DNA of 64,000 nt from positions 33,048,818-33,112,817 of the forward strand of contig OW285187.1 in the NCBI GenBank assembly GCA_935421135.1, read 5' to 3'. Made by a program: the position numbers and the translations under genes. Position 1 is the first letter of the stretch. Every line of letters starts with the position of its first letter. Source of the DNA: Bugulina stolonifera (lineage: Eukaryota > Bryozoa > Gymnolaemata > Cheilostomatida > Bugulidae). Positions 11,801-22,018 of this stretch are shown one piece after another. A model generated the notes under the pieces. It saw nothing but the letters and a program-made list of their open reading frames with translations, searched no databases and had not been told where the DNA came from.

Positions 11801-12841
11801 CATCTTCTAAGAAGAACAAGATTAGGTTTGTAATATAATATATTTATTCACCTTCTACTGTGAAATTCTAACATCTGATACGTTGCTTTGACACATGAAT
11901 ACACAGCAGTAATCGTTAACCTAAAGTGTGTCCACTTTAGGAGAGATTCATCAGCATCGTCTAGTGATAGTCGCAGTGGATCTGATAGTGGCAGTAGCAG
12001 TGGTAGCAGCTCCCCATCTGGTAGTAGCAGCAGTGGTTCAGCCTCATCAGACAGCTCGGATAACGAAGAAGACACTTCTCGCAAGGCAACTAAAAAGTAT
12101 GTTAACTGCCCTGCCTGTCTGGAGGAAATGTATTCTTGTAATACCTATAATGAATTTCTGTATGCATTTATCGAGTACTAATAAGACTATGGGATAGTAT
12201 TTTAATTATAAATAGTAATACAAGACGCATTTTAATTTTTGATTTATTAGGAAACACATCAAAAATTAAAATGCGTCTTATATTATTTTTTATAATAAGA
12301 CTGTGCACATATTAGCTTACTGATTGGTTTTAGACGGTCCAGCAGGTCTCCTGACAAACACGCAAACAGTAAAAGCTCAAGGTAGGCGCCATATGATAAA
12401 CCTTTGATGAGACGCATTTACATACATGTATCATGAGCTATATTTAATGATAGCCTGTCTCTGGTTTAAAAGGGTACTTATTTACAAGGAAATGAACTTC
12501 GATTCAAATTTGAAACGATTTCACATATTGCCACCTTACACCCCCCCCCCGATTTTCAATGGTTTTGAGTATTATTTAAACAAAATTGCTCACTCTGGAT
12601 TACTGCAGCAGAATAGTTGCACTCGAGATTAGATCATGTATTTGTAAATGAGCACAAACATCTCATTGGTGTAAGGAAGGTAACTGTGTGTTGCTTGTAC
12701 AAACTACATTGTATTGAGTTTACCTCTTTGTATTTGGTAACATGATTAGTTCTCCTATTCAGGCACAGTAGTAGCAGATCAAGGTCACATGGAAGAAGGT
12801 CAAAGTCACGTGGAAAAAGGTCACCCCCACGCCGAAGATAG
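8803..12841 (+). CDS. SRRM2: SRRM2/Cwc21-like RS-rich splicing factor, 10 exons, complete
   Basis: Proposed exons: 8803-8898, 9055-9197, 9451-9561, 9703-9870, 10109-10171, 10395-10463, 10629-11825, 11941-12096, 12334-12381 and 12763-12841, giving 709 residues in frame. The N terminus [20 protein letters not shown] is the diagnostic Cwc21/SRRM2 start. Residues about 56-95 form the cwf21 helical domain ([27 protein letters not shown]), and [11 protein letters not shown] follows. In yeast and human this part contacts the spliceosome core (Prp8/Snu114 region) around catalytic activation. Exon 7 (about 400 codons) is arginine/serine-rich with an 11-residue tandem repeat; serine-rich and RS tails follow. 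At 709 residues it is far shorter than vertebrate SRRM2 (about 2,750), as in other invertebrates. Intron 1 has a weak donor (GTTGGT) but phase and homology support it. An ATTAAA at 13002 could be its polyadenylation signal. Confidence 0.93.
11125..11600 (+). repeat. 33-bp coding tandem repeat (11-residue RS units) in SRRM2 exon 7
   Basis: About 14-15 units of 33 bp encode variants of [11 protein letters not shown]. The centre (about 11390-11560) is the most uniform, reading [11 protein letters not shown] or [11 protein letters not shown], and the flanks are diverged. Such RS/SP units are typical phosphorylation targets of SRPK and CLK kinases in this family. The period is a multiple of three, so copy-number change keeps the frame, and the parallel frame ([11 protein letters not shown]) is open only as a by-product. 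Confidence 0.85.
12222..12279. repeat. Perfect 22-bp hairpin in SRRM2 intron 8
   Basis: AAGACGCATTTTAATTTTTGAT at 12222-12243 is exactly reverse-complemented at 12258-12279 around a 14-bp loop. The similarity continues imperfectly outward (TATAAATAGTAATAC against ATATTATTTTTTATA). It lies in the 237-bp intron between exons 8 and 9 and may be a MITE remnant or an RNA structure that brings the exons together. Confidence 0.85.
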
Positions 12842-13001
12842 ATAACTGATGTTATGCCAGTGGGTCTTTGCAATGCATATGTAAATACTGTGAAGTGTAA
12901 GGTAGTATGCAGTAGACCTTGGAAACCTGCACATGGCTCTATGCCTGATTTAATGTATGCTTCAACATTTCATTCACTTTATTGTACTCTGTATATAAAT
13001 T

Positions 13002-13007
13002 ATTAAA
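13002..13007 (+). terminator. Candidate SRRM2 polyadenylation signal (ATTAAA)
   Basis: ATTAAA lies 160 bp after the SRRM2 stop in AT-rich DNA and before the end of the convergent TRAPPC4 gene. Motif only. Confidence 0.35.
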
Positions 13008-13166
13008 TGATTTTACTGCAGGTGAGGTGATGAGAATATTTATATTGTCTATAGAAAACAAGATTTTGTTTTTTTTACAATTTTAGACTAGACTAGAGTT
13101 GTTCACCAGACTACCAATTCAGGTTGATCTAATAACAGTTCAACAATGTGGTTTAGTGTAAATAGA

Positions 13167-13172
13167 TTTATT
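13167..13172 (-). terminator. Candidate TRAPPC4 polyadenylation signal (AATAAA)
   Basis: The minus strand reads AATAAA here, 100 bp beyond the TRAPPC4 stop. Another AATAAC/ATTTAAC-rich stretch lies closer to the stop, so the choice is tentative. Confidence 0.4.
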
Positions 13173-13272
13173 GCAAAAATAATTTCAAAACAATAAAATA
13201 ATATTCTGTAAAGAATTTCCATATTAATGTAAATAATCCATCCTAATATGTTAAATAAAGTTAGTATTACTC

Positions 13273-16200
13273 TTAGCTCAAAGGCGCCAGGCTCTTTTCA
13301 TATAGCTCTAGACTTGACTTTAGGTTTTCATCAAACAGATCGCACCTACAGAAACGTGACATGGTTGATTGGCATTGTCTTGTATGTGCAGAGATAGCAC
13401 TACACTGCATGTACAATGTAGCTTCCATTATGCAACACAAACATTGTGGCACAGTTACCTGTACTTGTACAGTCGAATACTGTAGGCCTACAGCAGCTGT
13501 AGACACTTACCTTATAGGCATGTCTATGGAATAGTAAGGATTCTTGAGAGCATAGTCAGAGTAGAGCTCGTATAACTTCTTCAACAAACCCTCCACATAC
13601 TGTAGTCTAGGATCAGTAAGAACTATAAACTTTATACCTGCAATACAGTCATATACATAACAGATATAAAATGTGTAGGTGGGCACTATGTACAGGGAAT
13701 ACATATGAATATGCACATACGCGTGATGTTTTGGTGCAAAAGTAATTTAGCAGCATGAGAAAAGTACTGAGATGGGCCAGATATGAATTACTATAAAAGT
13801 ATATACTGGCACGAGTATACTGTACCTCCATGGCTATACAGCAAGTACTATAATATTATACTTGCAAGAATGATATACATTACATGATTATATCTACAAT
13901 ATATATTGTGTAAATGGATATGAGCATGTACTAATATTATTAGATGAATATACAGCATATACTTCTTATTTACATGTAAATCCAGTAGTTTTAGTTAAAC
14001 CACAACATTTTATAAAATACTCCATCTTCAAGCAATACCTGTCAGAGTCTGTCTGCAGTGTAGTTTAAACGTATCAGCTTCCAAGACCTGTATGCCAGAT
14101 GACCTTTCCTCAGGTGACAGCTGGCACCCGAAGGCAAATAACCTAAAATAAGCTTGCAAATTCAAATTTCAACCAATATTATATTATGTTTCTCAACCTA
14201 TACTACAAGTACATGTATAAAGAACGCAGACGCTCATGTAACTGCATATATTGAAAATATTATAAAACTGTGCAAAGTCTATTTGCAACTATTTAAAAAG
14301 AGTGATATTGTGTAATTGCTATCAGTCAGTGATTTCAGATGGTCATAATTTGACAACTTACGAATGGAACATGCTTGCAAGCATTATCTTTTCGTTGACT
14401 GTAAGTTTCACCCTTCCAAATTTTAAATTGATTGGGTAGTTTTGTTGTTGACTTAAAAATTCTCTTACATCTGTTTGATTATCTTCAAACCTGCAGCCTT
14501 GGACAGTTCTACCATTTACGGCCAATAGGTAGTGACCAACTAAAAACAGTAAAAGAAATTGTTGATTACGAGATTCATTAAAAATAAAGCAAACTATGAC
14601 ACAGTAGAAAGGTGTACTCAAACTGGTTTCAACAATCTGTAGGCCTATGCAATATTACGATTTTCATCAAACAATTCACTTACAGTAGTACTACACTAAG
14701 TGTGATTGAATATTGTATTATACAAAATTTGAACCAGTAAACAGTTTGTGGTGGAGATTCTATTGCGTCATATTGAGGTTCTAGCACACGCAGGTTTTGA
14801 ACCAATGACAGCTGTGGTTTATAGTGAGCTATAAGCCATTCTAAGAGCTTGCAGTAATTTTCAGTATTTAGCAGCTCACATCACCGCATACACACTAAGC
14901 TCACTAAGTAGGGCAAGCTGAGCTCACATTGTATGGAGTTGGAGCCATGGATGCCCATTGATGGAGCTTTCTTAGCGGCTCTTGCATTGTTTAGTTGTAA
15001 GTCCATTCTTAGGGTCAACAAATTAGTCGATTGTGTGGACAACAAATGCACAAAAGATTTCTCTGACCAGCATACTAGCAAACTTCGTAAATGTAATGTA
15101 CTTAAAAGCTTGCTAGGTAGAGTTGACAGGAACTTCTTTTAAAACACACACCTTTAGACTATGCCATTCTCCAGACCATCACTAAAGTTGTAGCTAGTTA
15201 TTGCATATGAGTTTCCATGCAAATTTTCTCAACATGGAACATGCATTTAGCAAGAGTGCCCCATGCTATATTAATATGTAGGCTTAAACTATTCGCAGCA
15301 ACACTCTAATATCCACAAATGCCTGGTAGGCCAAAAGTAAATGATGTCTTTAAAGGCAATATATTTTCCCGCAATTCTGTGACATCTGTTCCAACTCCAT
15401 TTTGTTCTCTCCGTCAAACATGTACCGAAAAAAACTATTGACTATTATGATGCCTTTTCGCAGATGATACCCTAGTTTATTAAACTTCAAAACTATAGAC
15501 TCATGGGCAAATAGATGTGAATGGCGCTCAACTATGTTAAAAGGCAGATATTGGTTTTCAATCATTATTTGTTCTGATATAGGCCTAGCCTGCCTATTTT
15601 CTTGGACCCGTTAAAATGTAGTAAAGATAGCCAGCTACAAGTGTAATAAACATTTGATAAGGTATGATTAATAGATTAATACTGAGGAATATATTCTCCC
15701 TCTAGTTGATGATTTTATTTATCTAATATTATCGTGTTTAATATATTTCTATTTTATTATATAATTATTACTAATTTTTATTATTTATATTCAACATTTA
15801 GTGATTTACAATTTCCATAGTTATTACTACCATAAGTTTATCCGCCTATTTTAATTTTAAAAAACAGTCGCAAGAAGTTCATTAGTAACTGAAAAACTTG
15901 ATAATCATATATACAAAACTACAAAACGATCTTGACAACCTCTATAAATGGAGTGTAATAAATGGAATGAGTTTTAATGCATCAAAAAGCAATGTTATAA
16001 TCTTTGGTGGCAGAGCAAATACAACATTGTGGTGAAACAGCCTCCGTGGTAATGGCACCTAGGCCAGCCACACTGACAATGTTATTAGCTGACAATCAAT
16101 ATCTTATCCATACATTGTTATCCACATTATCCATGCATTCATTACCTTATTATCCACTGCGTGTCTTATATACATGTCTGTACTAGCAATCAAGCCTTGG

Positions 16201-18239
16201 AATTACGTTCTATTGCAACTTGGTTTTTCCCACATTTATACTTATTTAGTAATTGTCTATCCTTACTTGATTGTGAATTCTTCGAGTCTTTTTGCCACTT
16301 TATATTGTAACCACGTGGCCGACCTTATGGATTTAGCTCATATTTATAGACGACATGTTTCTACTTATTGTAAGCACATTTTGTGCAATGGCCGACCTTT
16401 TCATATGGCCGAGTCGGGCGGAACCAGACATATTGTTGCGTAAGTTCCGGAGCCGACCCCATGTCGGATAACCGACACCATGTCGTCCCTTTTTGCCGGA
16501 AGTTTGTTTGGTATATAAGGCAGTGCATTTTCTATTGTGAATCAGTTGTTGATTGCGCTTGAAGAAAGCAACATCTCCTAACTCAACCTACAGAGGCTTA
16601 CTCTTTAGGCAGGTAGTTCCACCTGAGAATCCTTTGGATTCAGTACAGCTCGAGCTCACCTCATCCTAGGCTAAGCACATCTCTATCCACCCCTTAGGCT
16701 TAGGCCGATCCCGGGTTCTAATGAACATAGCGTCGGACTTAGGCTCTCAAGGTTAGATCTTCTTTCTCTACACTCCTTCGGAGTATAAACTCTACAAGAC
16801 CTACGTCAGTCCTGAGCTCCAATGAGTCTCGGCATCGGCCTACGTCTGATATAATCTACAATCTACACTATAAAGAGCACCCATAACTGTTCATTCTTTT
16901 ATGTAATGAGCAGAAGGTACACTTGGTCGGCCTCTACCACCTTCCAAGCCCTTCACATACTTGTAGCCCTCGGCTCTCGTATGTAATAGTACTCAAAAAC
17001 ATTACAATATTATAATGATTACTTCTTAAATAGGGTACTTTTAAAAAGGTGTGAATCGGCCAAATATTTAGGGGTGCATCTGACCAGTGATATGAAATGG
17101 GGAAAACATATTGATTTTGTCACCAATAAAGCACTGAAAATCCTGGGACTAATTAAATACACATTATACGATGCTCCCGAACCAATTAAATTACTAGCAT
17201 ACAATACATTATGCAAACCAATTCTAGAGTATGCTTGTGAGGTGTGGGACCCCACTGCACAAGGATTGATACAAAAGCTGGAGGCTGTACAAAGCAAAGG
17301 TATACGTTTTATTAAAAATCTTAAAGGTATGGAGGTTTCAATCACTACAAATAAAAAAAATTTACACCTCAGCTCACTAACTAAAACTAGACAGAGTCGC
17401 AGATTTGCCCTATTTCATACTGTCGTTGAGCATGAGTCTCTTTTTCTTGATCTTGTGTCTGCTCTCGAACTAATGAAAGTCTCACATGATATTAACACTA
17501 GAAATGTACAATCTTTTAGCTCTGTTGTCTGCAATACTAACATTTTCTTACACAGTTTCCTGATCAGAACTGCAAGGGAGCTCCGCACTGGAGAGATAAT
17601 AGCGGACTAACAGAAGACCTGTGAACCTGATACTTACTTACTTAGCATACTTAGAGTAGTCATCACGTTAGACCACTAGGGCGAGTGGAAGGGACGTGCC
17701 TCATTTGAGTAAACTGTAGTATTAAAATTTGTGTTAGCTTTTGCTAAATATGATTAAGTGTCAATTTTTTTGCTATAGTCATAGTGACCTCAGCACAGGT
17801 CCTGTGACGGCCCTGTTTTTATGTATTGGCATTGTTGGCAATGTATGTTTCAGAATTATTTTTCTCCCTTGAGATCTCGAATGGTTCGCGGCAGAAGGCT
17901 ATTGTGGAATAACGAGCCGTGTTACTATAGTGTTACTATAGTTCCTCTTTTCCCCAAAAAGGGGTCTAGGAACTCACATCAAGACAAGACAAGATCACTT
18001 ACTTACTTCAAGTTTAATATACATAGTTATATCGCAGACACACTAAATCTAAATTATCACATACTCTTTATGCCATCTCTAGCACCAAAGTCCACAGCAA
18101 GTTTTTCATCAAAAACTTTGAGAACGATGTCCAGTGGATACCCAAATGTTTTTTCCACATCTGTTCTTGGAACATTGTAATCAATGTCATATATTAGGCT
18201 CCCACCTCTACTGACAACGAACACGGAATATAGTGCCAT
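13273..18239 (-). CDS. TRAPPC4: TRAPPC4 (synbindin), TRAPP complex subunit, 5 exons, complete
   Basis: Exons in transcript order: 18065-18239, 14362-14539, 14039-14142, 13511-13637 and 13273-13345. They join in frame to 218 residues; human TRAPPC4 has 219. Conserved blocks are [23 protein letters not shown] and DFGARDGI in exon 1; HYLLAVNGR and [12 protein letters not shown] in exon 2; ADTFKLHC in exon 3; [11 protein letters not shown] and [19 protein letters not shown] in exon 4; and CDLFDENLK in exon 5. The protein has a longin fold with a PDZ-like insert and is a core subunit of the TRAPP tethering and Rab1-GEF complexes at the ER-Golgi interface. Intron 1 is about 3.5 kb, against 0.2-0.4 kb for the others, because it carries a LINE, a solo LTR and a second LINE scrap. 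All junctions are GT-AG. Its 3' end converges on SRRM2. Confidence 0.95.
15379..17610 (+). mobile_element. Decayed CR1/Jockey-like LINE in TRAPPC4 intron 1, split by an LTR
   Basis: From the left: a degraded VTS.VP block at 15379, FADDTLVY ending in a stop near 15480, about 300 bp of AT-rich inserted or decayed DNA, then a frame with [14 protein letters not shown] to 16020. The RT frame resumes after the inserted repeat at 17003 with YLGVHLTSD, a VWDPTA block and FIKNLKG, and ends at 17610 after [10 protein letters not shown]. The element is antisense to TRAPPC4. Endonuclease and early RT blocks are absent. Confidence 0.8.
16028..16997 (+). mobile_element. Solo LTR-like insertion inside the LINE, 970 bp
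   Basis: The insert starts with TGTGGTG and is flanked on both sides by AACAT (16023-16027 and 16998-17002), a 5-bp target-site duplication. Deleting the insert and one AACAT restores a continuous LINE reading frame across the junction, which defines both ends. Inside are CCGGAAG, then a TATATAAGG TATA box near 16513 and a GAATCAGTTGTTG block, in the same order as in the LTR-like copies at 1033-1870 and 54029-54761. There is no internal coding. The right end (TCAAA) is not the usual CA, so that end may be a few bases off or mutated. Confidence 0.72.
17869..17909 (-). mobile_element. LINE C-terminal scrap
   Basis: The minus strand reads [14 protein letters not shown], the signature that precedes the stop in the LINEs of this window (for example HSSFLPRTIREM in the copy at 32215-34820). 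Nothing upstream is recognisable, so it is an isolated tail, opposite in orientation to the neighbouring LINE. Confidence 0.6.
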
Positions 18240-19089
18240 TAATATGTCTGTTTCACCCTTCAGACGATTTTTCTACTTTTTATTTTAGTTCACAATTTAC
18301 TTCTTGCGACCAATAATAATAATAATGAATTGATCGCCTTGAGCATTCTCTGTACTATTAATACATTGCTTGATTTATTCATACGAAGAGGTAAATGCAC
18401 TTAGCCTTTTTTATTTTAAGTAACAAAGTTATATTCCGAAAGATGCCGCTCAACCACCCGTAAATATATCTCCTTTATCGTAAAAGTGCTTAAGCAAAAG
18501 CCTTGACAAAAGAAGGGCTGAATTTAGTAACTTGAAATAATACATCCCCATTATATAGCCGTCATTCTCACAAGGCGGATAACGGCATTAAGCCGATTAC
18601 CACGCCCTATTCTATATTTAAAAACGACAGCCACTAGTCTATTGAAATATCAACACTGATTAGTTGGAATGGGTAGATAGGCGTGGTTTGATGGTCGGCT
18701 TTCGCCATTTTGAGAAAGACTGACAGCGTCTGTTGATGTGAAACCTGTCCATCATTACCAACGTGTTGTCTGCTAATCCATCCCATGTGTTGTGCCTGTA
18801 GACGATACAGCTTGTAAGCACAAACGAATCATAATGGAATTAATAGCCATGCAAGAGCAATATTATGATAGTCTGTTGGTAAAATGGGTAGCATCAAGTC
18901 ATTGGCTTTGACGAATAATTATCTATGATTGACCATCGTTAATTATGATTATTATAATTAGTAAATTAGTAATTACAGTATTAGTGTATACTCATACTCT
19001 ACTGTATAAGTATCTCATTCACTCCTTGATTAATCATTGTTATATATATTACATATATATAATATAATGATTAAGGTCTTGAAGAAGTC
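18240..19089. other. TRAPPC4 upstream region; no gene seen
   Basis: This must contain the TRAPPC4 promoter. An inverted CCAAT box (CCAAT on the plus strand, near 18310) and a YY1-like CGCCATTTTG at 18703-18712 are visible. The stretch 18550-18800 is less AT-rich than its surroundings. No coding is recognised. Confidence 0.35.
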
Positions 19090-20760
19090 CTAGAACTGCA
19101 CTTGGACACCTAAGATTTTCTCTCTGACAGACAGCAATCCGTTGTGCTCAAAGGAGCTAGCTCACAAAAGTGCACAGTAACTCGTACAGTAACCTCAGGA
19201 GTGCCACAGGGTTCTGTACTTGGACCGACTTTGTTTTTGTGGTATATTAATGACCTTCCAGACCTGCTGTCATGTAAAGTTAGCCTTTATGCTGATGACA
19301 CTCTACCAAATTGCGAATCAGAGATGTGTGCAAGTTTTATTTTGGAAACTCAAGTTTCCATGGCCAACTCTTAGTTGTGACTCTTCAAGTTACAAGTCAA
19401 TTCTTTCAGTGACAGATCAAAACTTTCAATGTACGAGTTAAATATTTACATGTCCCCAGAAACTCAATTTTTTTTTGTCAAGTTATCCAAGTTAACTACA
19501 AGCAAGTTTCAATTCTTTTCTTGTTCAACTCGAGTCTTTTTTATAGAGTTATTGGGTTATTATCTAGCTTATGGTAAAATGTTGTTAGGAAATGGTGTTA
19601 GAAGTTCAAATTTCTAAGCAAAATGTCGCAGTTTTGGTGTAGAATGTGTTTTAATTGTGGTTGGTGGTTATAACTGTGGTTATTTCTATTCATTACAATA
19701 CACAGCTGCCCAATGAAAACTTGAGTTATTGAATATTTCAACATAATGATGTGTGAGTTGAGAGTCTTTGACCATAGCCATAATTGAATTACAATTCAAG
19801 TTACAAGTTTTTGACAGCTGTATATTCAAGTCATGAGTCTTTCTAATAAGCGATAAAATGTTGCTTGAATTAACTCGAGTCTAGCATCTCTGCTGTGAAT
19901 GCAAGTGAGGGCGCAAAAATATTCCAAAATAACATCAACACCGTACATGAGTGGTCTACAAAATGGAAAATGCCATTCAATGAAAAGAAATGCCTAGCTA
20001 TAAACTTTGGAAGAGTAACACCCATACCTCAATACAAACTAGCCATTGCATGTCTTGCATGGACAGAAACCGTCAAATACCTAGGAGTAATAAATCAATC
20101 AGATCTTGAGTTTAATCAGCACATACATGAGAAATGCACAAAGTCTCGTAAAATACTTGGAGGAATCAAACATTTAATGTACCATGCTCCAAAAGAGGCC
20201 AGGCTACTGGCTTACACAAGTATATGCAGACCTATACTTGAGTATGCAGATGTAGTATGGGATCCTTCAACTAAGAACAAGATTCATGATATAGAACTCA
20301 TCCAGAATAGTACCATACGGTTTATAGCTAACCTAAGGGGGCGTACTGACAGTGTATCAGAGGCGAGAGATCAGTTAGAGATCTGGACCCTGGAAAATAG
20401 AAGAAAAAACCACCACCTGTGTCTACTGACCAGGATTCTTCAGAATGAAAAACAACATTCTGCTCTATTCGGAGCATATGATAATATTGTGGGTGACAGG
20501 GAGATGATAAAAATGACCACTAGAGTAGCTGCCAAAGGAGAGCCAACCTCAATATCAGCCAAAAAATGTATTTACCACTCTAGCTTCCTGCTACAAACAA
20601 TTCATGAAATAAGATGAGAAACCGACCTCCAATCCTAAACAGTGGTATACTGTAAAAATTGCAGACCCCTAGTCCAAAAATAGTTAAAACTAGAGGCTCC
20701 CTTATAGATTTACATGAAATTGCTGGCAGAGTCCTAACTCATCTGAGGTAAATAGCGCTT
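19090..20760 (+). mobile_element. LINE RT, 5'-truncated, split by a hAT-like element
   Basis: The left part translates to [38 protein letters not shown] and LYADDTL. After the insert, a 240-codon frame (19895-20617) carries QNNINTVHEWSTKW, YLGVINQSD, ILEYADVVWDPSTKNK and FIANLRGR, and ends just after FLLQTIHEIR. A 3' tail with ACTAGAGGCTCCC matches the tail of the copy at 32215-34820 in sense orientation. A small deletion near LYADDTL shifts the frame at the insert, so it is dead. Confidence 0.85.
19319..19892. mobile_element. Non-autonomous hAT-like element, 574 bp, nested in the LINE
   Basis: The ends are CAGAGATG and CATCTCTG, a perfect 8-bp terminal inverted repeat with weaker similarity further in. 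The flanks are TTGCGAAT at 19311-19318 and CTGTGAAT at 19893-19900, an 8-bp target-site duplication with two mismatches. Ends beginning CAG and 8-bp duplications are the hAT superfamily signature. It contains no transposase, and its interior is rich in AACTCAAGTTT-like short inverted motifs. Confidence 0.7.
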
Positions 20761-20859
20761 GTGTACTAACTGTTAGCAGTAGGCCGAAACAGTAGAAGAC
20801 TGCAGATTCAAGAGTACATAGACACTCCACCATTGACATCTGTCCGTCATGGTATAGGC

Positions 20860-20882
20860 CAGGGGTTCCCAACCTGGGGTAC
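20860..20882 (+). mobile_element. hAT-type terminal sequence
   Basis: CAGGGGTTCCCAACCTGGGG closely resembles the terminal inverted repeat of hAT (Charlie/Tip100-like) transposons. I do not find its inverted partner or a transposase within the next few kilobases, so this is one end of a decayed or truncated element. Confidence 0.5.
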
Positions 20883-22018
20883 ATTTCAGAAATCTAGGGG
20901 TACAACACATTTTTGACAGTCATTTCAATTACAGACTATCAACCTATTGACACTCAGTCTCCAATGCATAAATATGTTGGAGTTGAGCTAAACCGGTGCG
21001 AAACCAATAAAAAATTACAATCTATGAAAGTCATGCAGTATATACTAGTTACTTATCATTAAACATTTTAATAAGTAAACATATCTTGGTGCATGCTATT
21101 GAAACTCTAAGCCTATTTAGCAGTCAACAAGCAACCAATTTACATGTACAATGCAAAAGTGTGCTGCTTATAATTATAGGAAAACATTAAAAGAGGGTAG
21201 CACTCCCCTTACTTTACCTCTTAATGTTCCAGAATATTCTACGCGAATCTATATCTTCGCAGGTATTGAAAACTAAATCAAAGGTTGGTCAGTTCAAAAG
21301 TGCCCAAGTAACCAGAGACTATTTGTTATGCATCAAGTTTCAAGGTGAAGATGGAAGATCAGTATTTGGGTGAGGCTGGTGGTGTTAAATTTGAGTGGGC
21401 ACTGCAAACTGGGTTGAAGAGGGGAAAGGTTGGCCGATAGTCAGATTATCCTGTGAATAGATGAGAGAGTTTGCGCATGGGGTTGAACTTTGCCCTCCAA
21501 GCGCACACTTCCAAAAATACTTTCAGTCTTTAGAAGTGGGTTTAATTTGTTCGTTGAGCATTGAATTTCAATGGCACACACTGTACATTTTTATGATATA
21601 CCATGACAGACAGATGTAAACGGTGGAGTATGACTATACTTTACCGGGGGAGCCTTCAATGATAAACCTTTGCAATCAAGGCAAAAATAGGCTGATTTGT
21701 GGGTAATCAGTTTCAACATCAAAAAATCAGAAGTAAAATTTAACACAAAGGCCCGTTTTTCACAACTATGTCTTGAATGGTAGGGACATGTCACGCCAGT
21801 AATACTTGTCAACTTAACATTTTGCTACAACCACAGCTTTTGTGGTGGGCTGTAGATTTTGTGTAATTTAATTGACATTGTTTTTGTAATAATTTTGGAG
21901 ACGCAGATTGCATTTAATTACACTTGATGAAGTTATTATTTGATGTATACGCATACATGTACATATGCAGAGTATAATTTAAGTTTTGGGGTTTCTTCTG
22001 CAGTTTGCTTATACAAGC
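20883..22018. other. Region upstream of PKNOX; no gene recognised
   Basis: Probably contains the body of the decayed hAT element begun at 20860 and the PKNOX promoter. No open frame here resembles a known protein. Confidence 0.35.

Noticed and set aside
11021..11833. 270-codon His/Pro-rich frame ([11 protein letters not shown])
   Set aside because: It is a frame-shifted shadow of the RS repeat of SRRM2, open because the repeat period is a multiple of three.
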